Part shown: in pieces, positions 51,878 to 59,866 of the stretch
How the letters are laid out: every line of letters begins with the position of its first letter
Numbering within the stretch: the first letter of the stretch is position 1
NCBI GenBank assembly: GCA_002403375.1
Contig: DHHQ01000020.1
Coordinates: forward strand, 62,001-126,000
Origin: Thiobacillus denitrificans
GTDB taxonomy: Bacteria; Pseudomonadota; Gammaproteobacteria; Burkholderiales; Thiobacillaceae
Direction: 5' to 3'
Length of the DNA: 64,000 nt
Program-made: the position numbers and the translations under genes
Notes under the pieces: model-generated
Told to the model about the DNA's origin: nothing
The model's database searches: none
The model's input: the letters and a program-made list of their open reading frames with translations, nothing else

Positions 51878-53247
51878 GAACCCGCCTGAAGAACGGCCTG
51901 ACACCGGCCTCCCTGCGCGCCCATCTGCTGGTGATGCTGCTGGCGGCGACCAGTCTGGTCTGGCTGGCGGCGGCCTGGTGGAGCTACCACGATGCCCGCC
52001 ACGAAGCGGAAGAACTGCTGGACGCCCAACTCGCCCAGTCCGCGCGCCTGCTGATGGCGCAAACCCGGCACGAGCTCGAGGAGGAAGGCGCTGAACACCT
52101 CACCGCGCTCGACTTCATGGACGACCGCGAGCTGCACCCCTACGAGCAGAGACTGCAATTCCGCATCCTGGACAGCGAGGGCCGCCACCTGCTCTCTTCC
52201 GCCAACCCGCCGCCAACCCTGACCAGCCAGACCTCCGGATACGCCAATGTGGTCGCGGACGGCCAGGGCTGGCGCGTGCTGCAGGTCGAGGATCCCGGTC
52301 TGCAGCTGCGGGCGGAAGTGGCCCAGTCACTGGCCATTCGCGACGAGCTGGCGCAGAAAGTCGCCGTGCGCCTGGCCTTGCCGGTGCTGCTCGCGCTGCC
52401 CCTCCTGGGCGGACTGATCTATCTGGTGGTGGGGCGTGCCCTGCGCCCCGTGAACGAACTCGCCGACAAGGTGAAGGCGCGCACGGCGGCCAATCTGGCG
52501 CCGGTGGAGGCCCGCGGGCTGCCACGCGAGCTGCAACCGCTCGCGCTGGCCCTGAACCGGCTGCTGTCCCGCCTCAACCGCACCCTGGAAAGCGAGCGCC
52601 GCTTCACTGCCGATGCCGCCCACGAACTGCGCACCCCGCTCGCCGCCATCCAGATGCAGGCTGAGGTGGCCGAGGCCAGCGCGGACGGCGACGACCGCCG
52701 GCACGCGTTGCAGCAGGTCCTGGCCGGCACCCGGCGCGCGACCCGGCTGGTGGAACAACTGCTGCGCCTGGCCCGGCTCGACCCGCTGGCCGGGCTGAGC
52801 GACACCCATCCCGTCGAACTGGAGGTTCTGGCCGCGCAGGTCGTGGACGAACTCCGCCACGGCGCAGGGGCAAGCCGGCTGCACCTCGACCCCGGCCACG
52901 ACACCGGCGTCATCGTCGACGGGGATGCCGATCTTCTGGGCGTGGCACTGCACAACCTGGTCAGCAACGCCCTGCGCCATGCGCCGGAAGGAAGCGAGAT
53001 CACGGTGGGAATCGAGGGGGGAAACGGCGGGCCCCGTCTTTGGGTGGCCGACAACGGGCCCGGCGTTCCCGAGGACGAATTGGCCTATCTCACCGAACGT
53101 TTCTACCGCGGCCGCAGCACCACCACCGAAGGCACCGGCCTCGGGCTGGCCATCGTGCAGCGCATCGCCGAACTGCACGGGGCGACATTGCTACTGGAAA
53201 ACAGGCCCGAAGGCGGCCTGCGTGCGACCCTGACGTGGCGGGCCTGA
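51874..53247 (+). CDS. sensor histidine kinase (QseC/PmrB-like)
   Basis: This 457-residue inner-membrane kinase has a membrane helix at about residues 16-38, a periplasmic loop of about 130 residues rich in acidic and Gln residues, a second helix near 168-188, a HAMP segment, the phosphorylated His250 in ADAAHELRTPLAAIQ, and the catalytic domain with LHNLVSNALRHAPEG, VADNGPGVPEDE and GTGLGLAIVQRI. QscC-like length and order. It starts with GTG overlapping the regulator stop and should phosphorylate that partner. The ligand is unknown; the acidic loop could sense metals. Confidence 0.95.
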   Translation: MRTRLKNGLTPASLRAHLLVMLLAATSLVWLAAAWWSYHDARHEAEELLDAQLAQSARLLMAQTRHELEEEGAEHLTALDFMDDRELHPYEQRLQFRILDSEGRHLLSSANPPPTLTSQTSGYANVVADGQGWRVLQVEDPGLQLRAEVAQSLAIRDELAQKVAVRLALPVLLALPLLGGLIYLVVGRALRPVNELADKVKARTAANLAPVEARGLPRELQPLALALNRLLSRLNRTLESERRFTADAAHELRTPLAAIQMQAEVAEASADGDDRRHALQQVLAGTRRATRLVEQLLRLARLDPLAGLSDTHPVELEVLAAQVVDELRHGAGASRLHLDPGHDTGVIVDGDADLLGVALHNLVSNALRHAPEGSEITVGIEGGNGGPRLWVADNGPGVPEDELAYLTERFYRGRSTTTEGTGLGLAIVQRIAELHGATLLLENRPEGGLRATLTWRA

Positions 53248-53268
53248 CCGCGATCCTGCGGCGGTCAG
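53244..53268. terminator. hairpin overlapping the kinase stop, between convergent genes
   Basis: CTGACCGC (53244-53251) pairs perfectly with GCGGTCAG (53261-53268), and a second ACGCGC/GCGCGT stem follows at 53269-53288. The first stem includes the kinase stop codon. There is no T run; it may limit read-through between the kinase and the convergent cysteine-repeat gene. Confidence 0.4.
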
Positions 53269-53287
53269 ACGCGCAGCACGCCGCGCG

Positions 53288-53677
53288 TCAGTTCGACGCC
53301 AGCGCAAGCGGGACGCGCGTGCCTTTGTCGAAGCCGAGCTTTTCCTGCCGGTTGCACGGGCGCTTGAGGAAGGTGTCGCAGCTGTGCGCGAGATTCACCG
53401 GGCGAGCATGCGCGGGCTTCACGCCTTTGGCGAAGTGGGCCCGCTCCTGCTTGCTGCAGGTCCGCCCGAGCAGGCTGTCGCAGTCGCGCGGCGCGCCTGC
53501 ACGCGCCGTGATGGCCGGCGTTTGCGTGCCCTTTTCGAAGCCGGCCCGCTCGTGCTGGGTGCAGGCGCGCTTGAGAAAAGCGTCGCAGCTGAGGGGCGTT
53601 GCGGCCGGGGACACGGCGCTGACGGCGCCGGCGTAAAGCGTGCCCAGAAACAAAAGCGAGGTGGCAAGACGGGACAT
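53288..53677 (-). CDS. secreted protein with three CDxFLxRxC repeats
   Basis: This 129-residue protein has a signal peptide (MSRLATSLLFLGTLYAGAVSA) and three copies of a unit of about 20 residues with consensus C-D-x-[FL]-L-x-R-x-C-x2-[QH]-E-[RK]-x2-F-x-K-G. Each copy has two Cys eight apart, so three disulfides or metal or haem-independent sites are possible. I do not recognise the family. CAGGAG lies before the ATG. The upstream promoter region has a CTTAAG-type box, suggesting control by the adjacent two-component system. Confidence 0.78.
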   Translation of the reverse strand: MSRLATSLLFLGTLYAGAVSAVSPAATPLSCDAFLKRACTQHERAGFEKGTQTPAITARAGAPRDCDSLLGRTCSKQERAHFAKGVKPAHARPVNLAHSCDTFLKRPCNRQEKLGFDKGTRVPLALASN

Positions 53678-53711
53678 GGTTGGCTCCTGAAACAATTCAA
53701 CGAGCCGCCAC

Positions 53712-53742
53712 TATCTACCCACGACCTTAATTCAAGCTTAAA
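53712..53742 (-). promoter_or_regulatory. CTTAAG-N5-CTTAAG-like box with -10 element
   Basis: Read on the minus strand, TTTAAG-CTTGA-ATTAAG (53742-53726) matches the PmrA/QseB direct-repeat box in 10 of 12 positions, allowing T or A at half-site ends. TAGATA (53717-53712), a plausible -10, follows nine bases later, and the cysteine-repeat gene starts 35 bases beyond that. The box thus sits where an activator would replace the -35. Confidence 0.6.
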
Positions 53743-53788
53743 GCCGGCAAACGCTCGCCGCCGTCCTTTCCGCCACTGCGTTCGCGGC

Positions 53789-54358
53789 TCAGCGACCGTA
53801 TTGCTGCTGCATCTGCTGCATGCGCTTCATCATCTCGGGGTCCATCGCGAAACCCGCGCCGGGCCCCATGCCCGGCATGCCCGACATCGTCATCGAGCCG
53901 TGGGTCTGGCCGGGCTTGCAGGGGCCGAGCCACTTGCCGGTCATGGTCGACGACAGGGTCTGCATGCCGTTCATCGGCGGGTCGAAGCGCGTGGTGCTCT
54001 GCATGCGGTAGTCGGTCGCGAGGTCGCCGGTGATCACCGTATGGCCGGTCGCGGTATGGCCATCATGCTTGCACACCGAGTCGATCGTCACCGTGTTGCC
54101 GCTGCGCTTCACGTCCATCTTCGAGCAGCGCTTGCGGACGTCCTCGCGGTCGCGCGGATCGGCGGTCATGTCGTCCTGCCGCTGGTCGATGCACATCTGC
54201 ATCGTCACCGGGATCGCCCCCTGCTGGCCGCCGATGCTGGTCTCGCTGCGGATTTCCCACAACCCGGACTTGCGCAGCGGCACGTCGGCGGCGAGCGAGG
54301 CGGACGGCGCGAGGCAGGCGGCGGCCAGTGCGCCGGCGAGAAGCGTGCGTGCGTTCAT
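53789..54358 (-). CDS. DUF3617 family periplasmic protein
   Basis: This 189-residue protein has a signal peptide ending at SLAA and the DUF3617 pattern: VPLRKSGLWEIRSETSIGG, MQMCIDQRQDDM, RCSKMDVKRSGNTVTIDSVC and YRMQSTTRFDPPMNGMQTL, typically with four Cys. It ends in a Met/Gly/Gln-rich tail (MSGMPGMGPG, MMKRMQQMQQQYGR) of a kind that can bind copper or other soft metals. Function is not established. Confidence 0.87.
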   Translation of the reverse strand: MNARTLLAGALAAACLAPSASLAADVPLRKSGLWEIRSETSIGGQQGAIPVTMQMCIDQRQDDMTADPRDREDVRKRCSKMDVKRSGNTVTIDSVCKHDGHTATGHTVITGDLATDYRMQSTTRFDPPMNGMQTLSSTMTGKWLGPCKPGQTHGSMTMSGMPGMGPGAGFAMDPEMMKRMQQMQQQYGR

Positions 54359-54477
54359 GATCGATCTCCCTGATCGTGAGGTGGACAACGGCATTCTAGT
54401 GCCGAACCGCGCCGCCTGGCCTATACGTAAAGATGGGGCGCCAGGCGCCCCGCACGATCAGCGCAGCGAGGAGACCC

Positions 54478-55170
54478 ATGACCAGCGTGCTCGTAACCGG
54501 TTCCAGCCGCGGCATCGGCCTCGAGTGGTGCCGCCAGTATGCAGAGGCCGGCTGGCGCGTGTTCGCCACCTGCCGCCATCCGCAGGCGGCCGACGCGCTA
54601 TGGGCGCTCGCGCGGTCCCACCCGCGGTTGAGCGTGCACCGGCTCGACGTCACCGACCCGGAATCCGTCTATGCGCTGCGCGCCGACCTGCAGGACGAGG
54701 CGATCGACGTGCTCGTCAACAACGCCGGCGTCTATTTCGAAAAGCACGCGCCCACCGCCGCCGTGCGCTACGACGAATGGCTGCAGACGCTCGCGGTCAA
54801 CACCCTCGGCCCGGTGCGGGTGACCGAGGCGCTCGGCGACCTGGTGGCGCGCAGCCGCCGCCGGCTGGTGGTCGCGCTCAGCAGCCACATGGGGTCGATC
54901 GCCGACATCGCCACGCCGGGCGACACCGCGTACCGCTCCAGCAAAGCGGCGCTCAACGCCGCCATGAAAGGGCTCGCCGCCGCCCTCGGGGAACGCGGGA
55001 TCGGCGTGCTGCTGCTGCATCCGGGCTGGGTGCGGACGCGCATGGGCGGCCCGGACGCGCCGCTCACGCCGGCGCAGAGCGTCGCCGCGATGCGCACGCT
55101 GGTCGACGCGTTCAGGGCGGACATGAGCGGCCGCTTCCTGCGCTACGACGGCACGGAAATTCCCTGGTAA
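54478..55170 (+). CDS. short-chain dehydrogenase/reductase (SDR)
   Basis: This 230-residue classical SDR has the cofactor loop TGSSRGIGLEW at residues 7-17, the NNAGVYFEK motif, the catalytic Ser in VVALSSHMGSI and the catalytic YRSSK near residue 155. The Arg-rich segment after the first strand (TCRHP) suggests NADP(H). The sequence resembles the C-factor/CsgA-like short SDRs; the substrate is unknown. GCGAGGAG precedes the ATG. Confidence 0.88.
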   Translation: MTSVLVTGSSRGIGLEWCRQYAEAGWRVFATCRHPQAADALWALARSHPRLSVHRLDVTDPESVYALRADLQDEAIDVLVNNAGVYFEKHAPTAAVRYDEWLQTLAVNTLGPVRVTEALGDLVARSRRRLVVALSSHMGSIADIATPGDTAYRSSKAALNAAMKGLAAALGERGIGVLLLHPGWVRTRMGGPDAPLTPAQSVAAMRTLVDAFRADMSGRFLRYDGTEIPW

Positions 55171-55188
55171 ACGGCGCCTCGGCGCACC

Positions 55189-55215
55189 AAAAAAAGCGGG
55201 CGGTCGCCCGCCCGC
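55189..55215 (-). terminator. rho-independent terminator of the Spy-like gene
   Basis: On the minus strand the stem GCGGGCGG/CCGCCCGC (8 base pairs, 4-base loop) is followed by seven T residues. It lies 22 bases after the stop of the LTXXQ gene. The convergent SDR gene also ends just before it, so it may serve both directions, though only the minus strand has the T run. Confidence 0.88.
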
Positions 55216-55236
55216 TTCGACACCTGCCGTCGCCGC

Positions 55237-55740
55237 TCAGGAGCGATGACGAAGGTGGCGATGGCCGTGATCGCGCCCGGTCATCGCCTCGGCGTCGAAC
55301 ACCTGCTGCTGCTCGGCGCTCAGCTGGGCATAGAAGGCGCGCGTCGCCGCGATCCGCTGCGTCATCCTGGCGTGGCGCATCTCCGCCATCGCCTCCATCC
55401 GTTCCAGGCGCTGCGGCGTGGTCAGCTTGTCGGCCTCGGCACGCATCGCGTCGCGGCCGGCGCCCGCGTGCAGGCGGGCCGGCTGGCTCGACTCGGCGAA
55501 GGCGTCCCACGCGGCCTGCTGCGACGGCTCGAGCTTGAGCTTCTCCTTCAGCGTGGTCATGCGCGCAGCGTGGCGCCCTTCCCACTTGCCGTCGGCCTTC
55601 ATCGCCTGCCGCGCCTCGCAGCCCGGCTTGGCAACCGGCTCGCGATCGGCCGTCGCATAGGCCGAAGCGGCCAGAATCCCGCTGCCCGCGAGCAGGCCGA
55701 CCAGCAGGGCACGTTGGGTCAAGGAAGCTTTCGATTTCAT
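55237..55740 (-). CDS. Spy/CpxP-like LTXXQ periplasmic protein
   Basis: This 167-residue protein has a signal peptide (cleavage near AYA-TADRE) and a helical mature part with two LTXXQ-like motifs: KLEPSQQAAWDAFAE and QLSAEQQQVFDAEA. This is the CpxP/Spy/Zra family of periplasmic chaperones and stress sensors. The tail GRDHGHRHLRHRS is His/Arg-rich, as in metal-responsive members such as ZraP and CnrX. AAGGAG lies before the ATG. Confidence 0.82.
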   Translation of the reverse strand: MKSKASLTQRALLVGLLAGSGILAASAYATADREPVAKPGCEARQAMKADGKWEGRHAARMTTLKEKLKLEPSQQAAWDAFAESSQPARLHAGAGRDAMRAEADKLTTPQRLERMEAMAEMRHARMTQRIAATRAFYAQLSAEQQQVFDAEAMTGRDHGHRHLRHRS

Positions 55741-55991
55741 TGCGTTCTCCTTCAGAGATTCAGGGTGCCGTCCCGATGCGGGGCGGCATGAACGTAGTCT
55801 GGGGCGGGAAGGTATCGCGCGGATTTCCGACACCGGCGGAAATGTAACCGTATGTATCCGGCGGTCACGTCCGCGCCGGCCCGGCGCAGGGAAGCGCCGC
55901 GGTTCGCGGGCGGCCGGCGCTCCGCCGTCCGGCCGTGACTTGCCGGGGCGAGCGGCTATAAAAAGAGGACCTTCCCGTGGAGGAGACTGCC

Positions 55992-56360
55992 ATGGCCAAC
56001 CCCTTCGTCCACATCGAACTCCACACCGGCGACCTCGCCCGCGCCAGGGACTTCTACAGCCGGCTGTTCGACTGGAAACTCGACGACATCCCCGCGCCCG
56101 GCGGCGAGATGTCGTACACCCTGATCGGCGTCGGCGAGGGCACCGGTGGCGGCATGGCCGCCTGCCCGGACGATCCGTCGCCCCGCTGGCTCGCCTACGT
56201 CGGCGTCGACGACATCGAGGATGCCACCCGCAGGGCGCGCGAACTCGGCGCCACCGTGCTGCAGGACATCACCGAGGTCGGCGACTACGGCTGGCTCAGC
56301 GTGATCCGCGACCCCACCGGCGCGGAGCTCGCGATGTGGAAGCCCAAGATGAACCCGTAG
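55992..56360 (+). CDS. VOC (glyoxalase/bleomycin-resistance) family protein
   Basis: This 122-residue protein has the betaalphabetabetabeta units of the VOC fold: FVHIELHTGDLARARDFYSRLFDWKLDD opens the first, and WLAYVGVDDIEDATRRARELGATVLQ the second, ending DPTGAELAMWKP. The first metal position is His7 and the last Glu in TGAELAMW. Substrate is unknown; PhnB-like or CFP30-like antigens are similar. GGAGGAG lies six bases before the ATG. Confidence 0.87.
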   Translation: MANPFVHIELHTGDLARARDFYSRLFDWKLDDIPAPGGEMSYTLIGVGEGTGGGMAACPDDPSPRWLAYVGVDDIEDATRRARELGATVLQDITEVGDYGWLSVIRDPTGAELAMWKPKMNP

Positions 56361-56397
56361 CGGGCCGCCCGCCCCAACCTTCGACGAGGACCCCGTC

Positions 56398-56700
56398 ATG
56401 AACAACCGATTGCTCGCCCCCCTGATCGCCACGCTCCTGTTGCCGGCGTGCGTGGTCGCGCCCGCCCACGGCCCTGACTACGTGGTGGCGCCCGCGCTGC
56501 CGGTGATCGTCGAACTGGAGGTGGCGCCGTACTACCACGGCGGCTACTACTACCTCTACCACCATCGCGACCGCAGCTGGAGCTACGCGCGCAGCCGCAG
56601 CGGCCCGTGGAAGGTGTTGCCGCCGGACCGCTACCCGCGGGAGATCCGCTACAAGGACCGCGAGCGCGAGCGGGACCGCGATCGCCGCGACCGCGACTAG
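56398..56700 (+). CDS. small Tyr/His-rich lipoprotein with a charged Arg-Asp tail
   Basis: This 100-residue protein has a lipobox (LLLPACVV) and a mature part with YYHGGYYYLYHHRDRSW, then the segment WSYARSRSGPWKVLPPDRYPRE and a final low-complexity Lys/Arg/Asp/Glu tail (KDRERERDRDRRDRD). Similar small lipoproteins of unknown function occur across Proteobacteria. It follows the VOC gene by 37 bases. Confidence 0.75.
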   Translation: MNNRLLAPLIATLLLPACVVAPAHGPDYVVAPALPVIVELEVAPYYHGGYYYLYHHRDRSWSYARSRSGPWKVLPPDRYPREIRYKDRERERDRDRRDRD

Positions 56701-56793
56701 ACGCCGCCGCGTTTCGTTCCCCAGGTGAGCGGGATCGCGCCGATCGGCACGAGCGCACCAGCACCAGGCGCGCGGCAGCCCGGGACCGAGCAT

Positions 56794-56821
56794 TTGTATC
56801 GGGCGACCGCTTTTCTATACT
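56794..56821 (+). promoter_or_regulatory. sigma70-type promoter upstream of the receiver-reductase fusion gene
   Basis: TTGTAT (56794-56799) and TATACT (56816-56821) are 16 bases apart. The gene starts 120 bases downstream, leaving a long GC-rich leader with no obvious binding site. Confidence 0.6.
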
Positions 56822-56941
56822 GCAGATTCTTCCAGGCGTCTGCGCAGCGCATCCGTCCTCCGGCGCCGGCCTTCGATGGGCGCGCGCAGCATCCACTGTG
56901 ATCCTGCGGCCGCCTCCAGCGGTCGCCGAGGGGATACCGCC

Positions 56942-58627
56942 ATGCTCGACAGACCCACCATCATGGTCGTGGACGACGAGCCGACCGCCCTGGCGTCGAT
57001 GCTCGACGCCCTCACGCGGCGCTTCGGCGGCGACTACCGCATCGAACCTCACCTTTCGCCGCAGAGCGCGCTCGACGCCGTCGCCCGCCACAAGGCTGAC
57101 GGCGAGGAGATCGCGCTGGTCATCTCCGACCAGTGGATGCCCGGCATGACCGGCAACGAATTCCTCGGCCAGGTGCGCGTCCTCGAGCCGACCGCGAAGC
57201 GCGCGCTGCTCGTCTCGTGGGGCGACCACGAGGCGTCTCCGGTGATCCTGCAGGCGTGTGCGCTCGGCCAGCTCGACAACTACCTCTACAAGCCCTGGGC
57301 GCCCGCCGAGGTGCACCTGTATCCCTACGTCAGCGAATTCCTCGCCGAATGGACCCGGCTGCACCGGCCGGGGATGGAGCTGATCCGCATCGTCGGCGAC
57401 GAGCTCGCGCCGCGCGCCATCGAGATCCGCGAGCTGCTCGAGCGCAACGGCATCCCCTACGGCTTCCACCCGGCCGGCACCGCGCTGGCCGACCAGCTGC
57501 TCGACGAGCACGACGCGTGGCAGAAGCCGCAGCCGCTCGTCTTCCTGCTCGACGGCACCACCCTCGCCGACCCGGGCGACGCCGAGATCATGGACGGCGT
57601 CGGCGAAAGCCCCGACCAGCTGGCCTGCGACGTCGCGGTGGTCGGCGGCGGCCCGGCCGGCCTCACCGCCGCCGTCTACGCGGGCTCGGAGGGACTCGGC
57701 ACGCTGGTGATCGAGCGCCACGTGATCGGCGGCCAGGCCGGCGCCAGCTCGCTGATCCGCAACTACCTCGGCTTCCCGCGCGGCATCAGCGGCGCGGCGC
57801 TGACCCAGCGCGCCTACCAGCAGGCCTGGCTGTTCGGCGCCAAGTTCGTGTTCTCGCGCGAGGTGGCCGGCCTGCGCCTCGACGGCGACGAGAAATTCCT
57901 CGCCCTGTCGGACGGCCGCGAGATCGGCGCACGCGCGGTGGTCGTCGCCACCGGCGCCGAATACCGGCGGCTCGAGGTGCCGGAACTCGAGCGCTTCGTC
58001 GGCAGCAGCATCTTCTACACCACCTTCGGCGAGACGCGCCTGGTGCGCGGCCTCGACGTCGCGGTCGTCGGCGGCGGCAATTCGGCCGCGCAGGCCGTCG
58101 TCCACCTCGCCCGCTTCGCCCGCAACGTCACCCTGATCGTGCGCGGCGACTCGCTCGCGCGCACGATGTCCGACTACCTGGTGCAGCAGATCCGCAGCAC
58201 GCCCAACATCCAGCTGAGATTCGGCGCCGAGGTGGCCGGTGGTGAAGGCGGCGAGCGGCTCGACGCGCTGCACGTGCGCGACCGGACGAGCGGCGCGCTG
58301 GAGACGATCCCGGCGCGCTTCCTGTTCGTGCTGATCGGCGCGCTGCCCCATACCGACTGGCTGCAGGGCGTCGTGCAGCGTGACGCCAAGGGCTTCATCC
58401 CCACCGGCGCGCGGGTCGACCCCGCGCTATGGCCGCTCGAGCGCGTGCCCTTCACCTACGAGACCAGCGTGCCCGGCGTCTTCGCCGTCGGCGACGTCCG
58501 CCTCGACTCGATGAAGCGCGTGGCCTCGGCGGTCGGCGAAGGCGCCGGCGCGATCCAGAACGTCCACCAGTACCTCGAGCAGGTCCGGGAACGGCGCGAC
58601 GCGCAGGCGGTGGCGGCGACGGGCTGA
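56942..58627 (+). CDS. response-regulator receiver fused to a thioredoxin-reductase-like flavoprotein without the CxxC
   Basis: This 561-residue protein has three parts. Residues 1-130 are a receiver domain (Asp11-Asp12, phospho-acceptor Asp63 in VISDQWMPGM, Lys in YLYKPW). Residues about 135-215 resemble a thioredoxin or glutaredoxin fold (LIRIVGDELAPRAIEIRELLE) but without cysteines. Residues about 228-550 are a two-domain flavin reductase with VVGGGPAGLTAA, VVGGGNSAAQA and GVFAVGDVR. The redox CxxC expected before the second loop is replaced by FYTT near residue 357. It is probably a flavoprotein switched by phosphorylation; the reaction is unknown. No kinase lies next to it. Confidence 0.85.
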   Translation: MLDRPTIMVVDDEPTALASMLDALTRRFGGDYRIEPHLSPQSALDAVARHKADGEEIALVISDQWMPGMTGNEFLGQVRVLEPTAKRALLVSWGDHEASPVILQACALGQLDNYLYKPWAPAEVHLYPYVSEFLAEWTRLHRPGMELIRIVGDELAPRAIEIRELLERNGIPYGFHPAGTALADQLLDEHDAWQKPQPLVFLLDGTTLADPGDAEIMDGVGESPDQLACDVAVVGGGPAGLTAAVYAGSEGLGTLVIERHVIGGQAGASSLIRNYLGFPRGISGAALTQRAYQQAWLFGAKFVFSREVAGLRLDGDEKFLALSDGREIGARAVVVATGAEYRRLEVPELERFVGSSIFYTTFGETRLVRGLDVAVVGGGNSAAQAVVHLARFARNVTLIVRGDSLARTMSDYLVQQIRSTPNIQLRFGAEVAGGEGGERLDALHVRDRTSGALETIPARFLFVLIGALPHTDWLQGVVQRDAKGFIPTGARVDPALWPLERVPFTYETSVPGVFAVGDVRLDSMKRVASAVGEGAGAIQNVHQYLEQVRERRDAQAVAATG

Positions 58628-58741
58628 GCCCCGGCACGGCCCATCGCCCTCAGCGGCCGGCGCCGCATCCGGTTCGGCGGGATGCGGCGCCGGCCGCGGC
58701 CATGTTCTAATTGGCCTTTGCCGAAATCCATCGCCCCCAGC

Positions 58742-59113
58742 ATGAGCCATCCACAACGCGTCGCCGTCCTCGGCGCGAGCCACAAACCCGAACGCTACGC
58801 CAACCAGGCGATCCGCCTGCTGCTCGAGCACGGCCACGACGTCGTCCCGGTCCATCCGAAGCTCGACACGGCGGAAGGCCTGCCGGTCGTCCACAGCCTC
58901 GGCGAGATCGCCGGCGCCGTCGACACCCTCACCCTCTACATCGGCCCGGAGCGCTCGGCGCTCGTCGCCGACGACATCGTCGGCCTGCACCCCGGGCGCG
59001 TCATCTTCAACCCCGGCACCGAGAACGCCGAACTCGCGGCGCGCCTCGACGCGGCCGGCATCCCGCACGAGGCGGCCTGCACGCTGGTGCTGCTGCGCAC
59101 CGGGCAGTTCTAG
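58742..59113 (+). CDS. CoA-binding protein (YccU-like)
   Basis: This 123-residue single-domain Rossmann protein has VAVLGASHKPERYANQAIRLL, the CoA-binding domain opening, then HPKLDTAEGLPVVHSL and VIFNPGTENAELAARLDAAGI. It resembles the CoA_binding_2 family (YccU), which binds CoA or a nucleotide; the role is not known. It lies 114 bases after the flavoprotein gene. Confidence 0.88.
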   Translation: MSHPQRVAVLGASHKPERYANQAIRLLLEHGHDVVPVHPKLDTAEGLPVVHSLGEIAGAVDTLTLYIGPERSALVADDIVGLHPGRVIFNPGTENAELAARLDAAGIPHEAACTLVLLRTGQF

Positions 59114-59192
59114 CCTCGCTCCGCAACCATCGGCCGGAGCGTCCGCCAGGGATGCCCGGCGCCCCGACGCCTTCAGATCCACGACCGACGAC

Positions 59193-59849
59193 ATGATCGA
59201 CAAGCAAGCCATCCTCGACGCCTTCCACTTCCGCCACGCCTGCAAGACCTTCGACCCCGCGCGCAAGATTCCCGACGAGGACTTCCGCATGATCCTCGAA
59301 TGCGGGCGGCTGTCGCCCAGCTCGTTCGGCTTCGAGCCCTGGCGCTTCGTCGTCGCGCAGGAAATGGCGCTACGCGAGAAGCTGCGTGCGGTCAGCTGGG
59401 GCGCGCAGGGCCAGTTCCCGACCGCGAGCCACGTGATCGCGATCCTCGCGCGCAAGGACGACATGCTGCCCGGCTCCGACTACACCGAGCACTTCATGCG
59501 CGACGTGCAGAAGATGAGCGAAGAAGGGATCGCGCGCCGCCACAAGTTCTATCCGCAGTTCCACCAGACCGACTTCCGCCTCGACACCCCGCGCGCGCGG
59601 TTCGACTGGAGCTGCCACCAGGCCTACATCGCGCTCGCCAACATGATGACCGGCGCCGCGCTGATCGGCGTCGACTCCTGCCCGATCGAGGGCTTCAACC
59701 GGGAGGATGCGGAGAAGGTGCTCGACGACGCGGGCCTGCTCGAGCATGGCCGCTTCGGCCTCGCGGTGATGGTCGCCTTCGGCTACCGCGTCAACCCGCA
59801 GCCTGTGAAGACGCGGCAGGCGCTCGACGAGGTCGTCCGCTGGGCCTGA
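59193..59849 (+). CDS. nitroreductase-family NAD(P)H oxidoreductase
   Basis: This 218-residue FMN enzyme shows FHFRHACKTFDPARKIPDEDF (the Arg contacts FMN), LSPSSFGFEPWRFVV and the C-terminal GFNREDAEKVLD with FGLAVMVAFGYR. The pattern is close to NfsB/YfkO-type enzymes that reduce nitro groups or quinones with NAD(P)H. It starts 79 bases after the CoA-binding gene; no partner is implied. Confidence 0.92.
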   Translation: MIDKQAILDAFHFRHACKTFDPARKIPDEDFRMILECGRLSPSSFGFEPWRFVVAQEMALREKLRAVSWGAQGQFPTASHVIAILARKDDMLPGSDYTEHFMRDVQKMSEEGIARRHKFYPQFHQTDFRLDTPRARFDWSCHQAYIALANMMTGAALIGVDSCPIEGFNREDAEKVLDDAGLLEHGRFGLAVMVAFGYRVNPQPVKTRQALDEVVRWA

Positions 59850-59866
59850 GCAGCGCCCGCCCCCCC

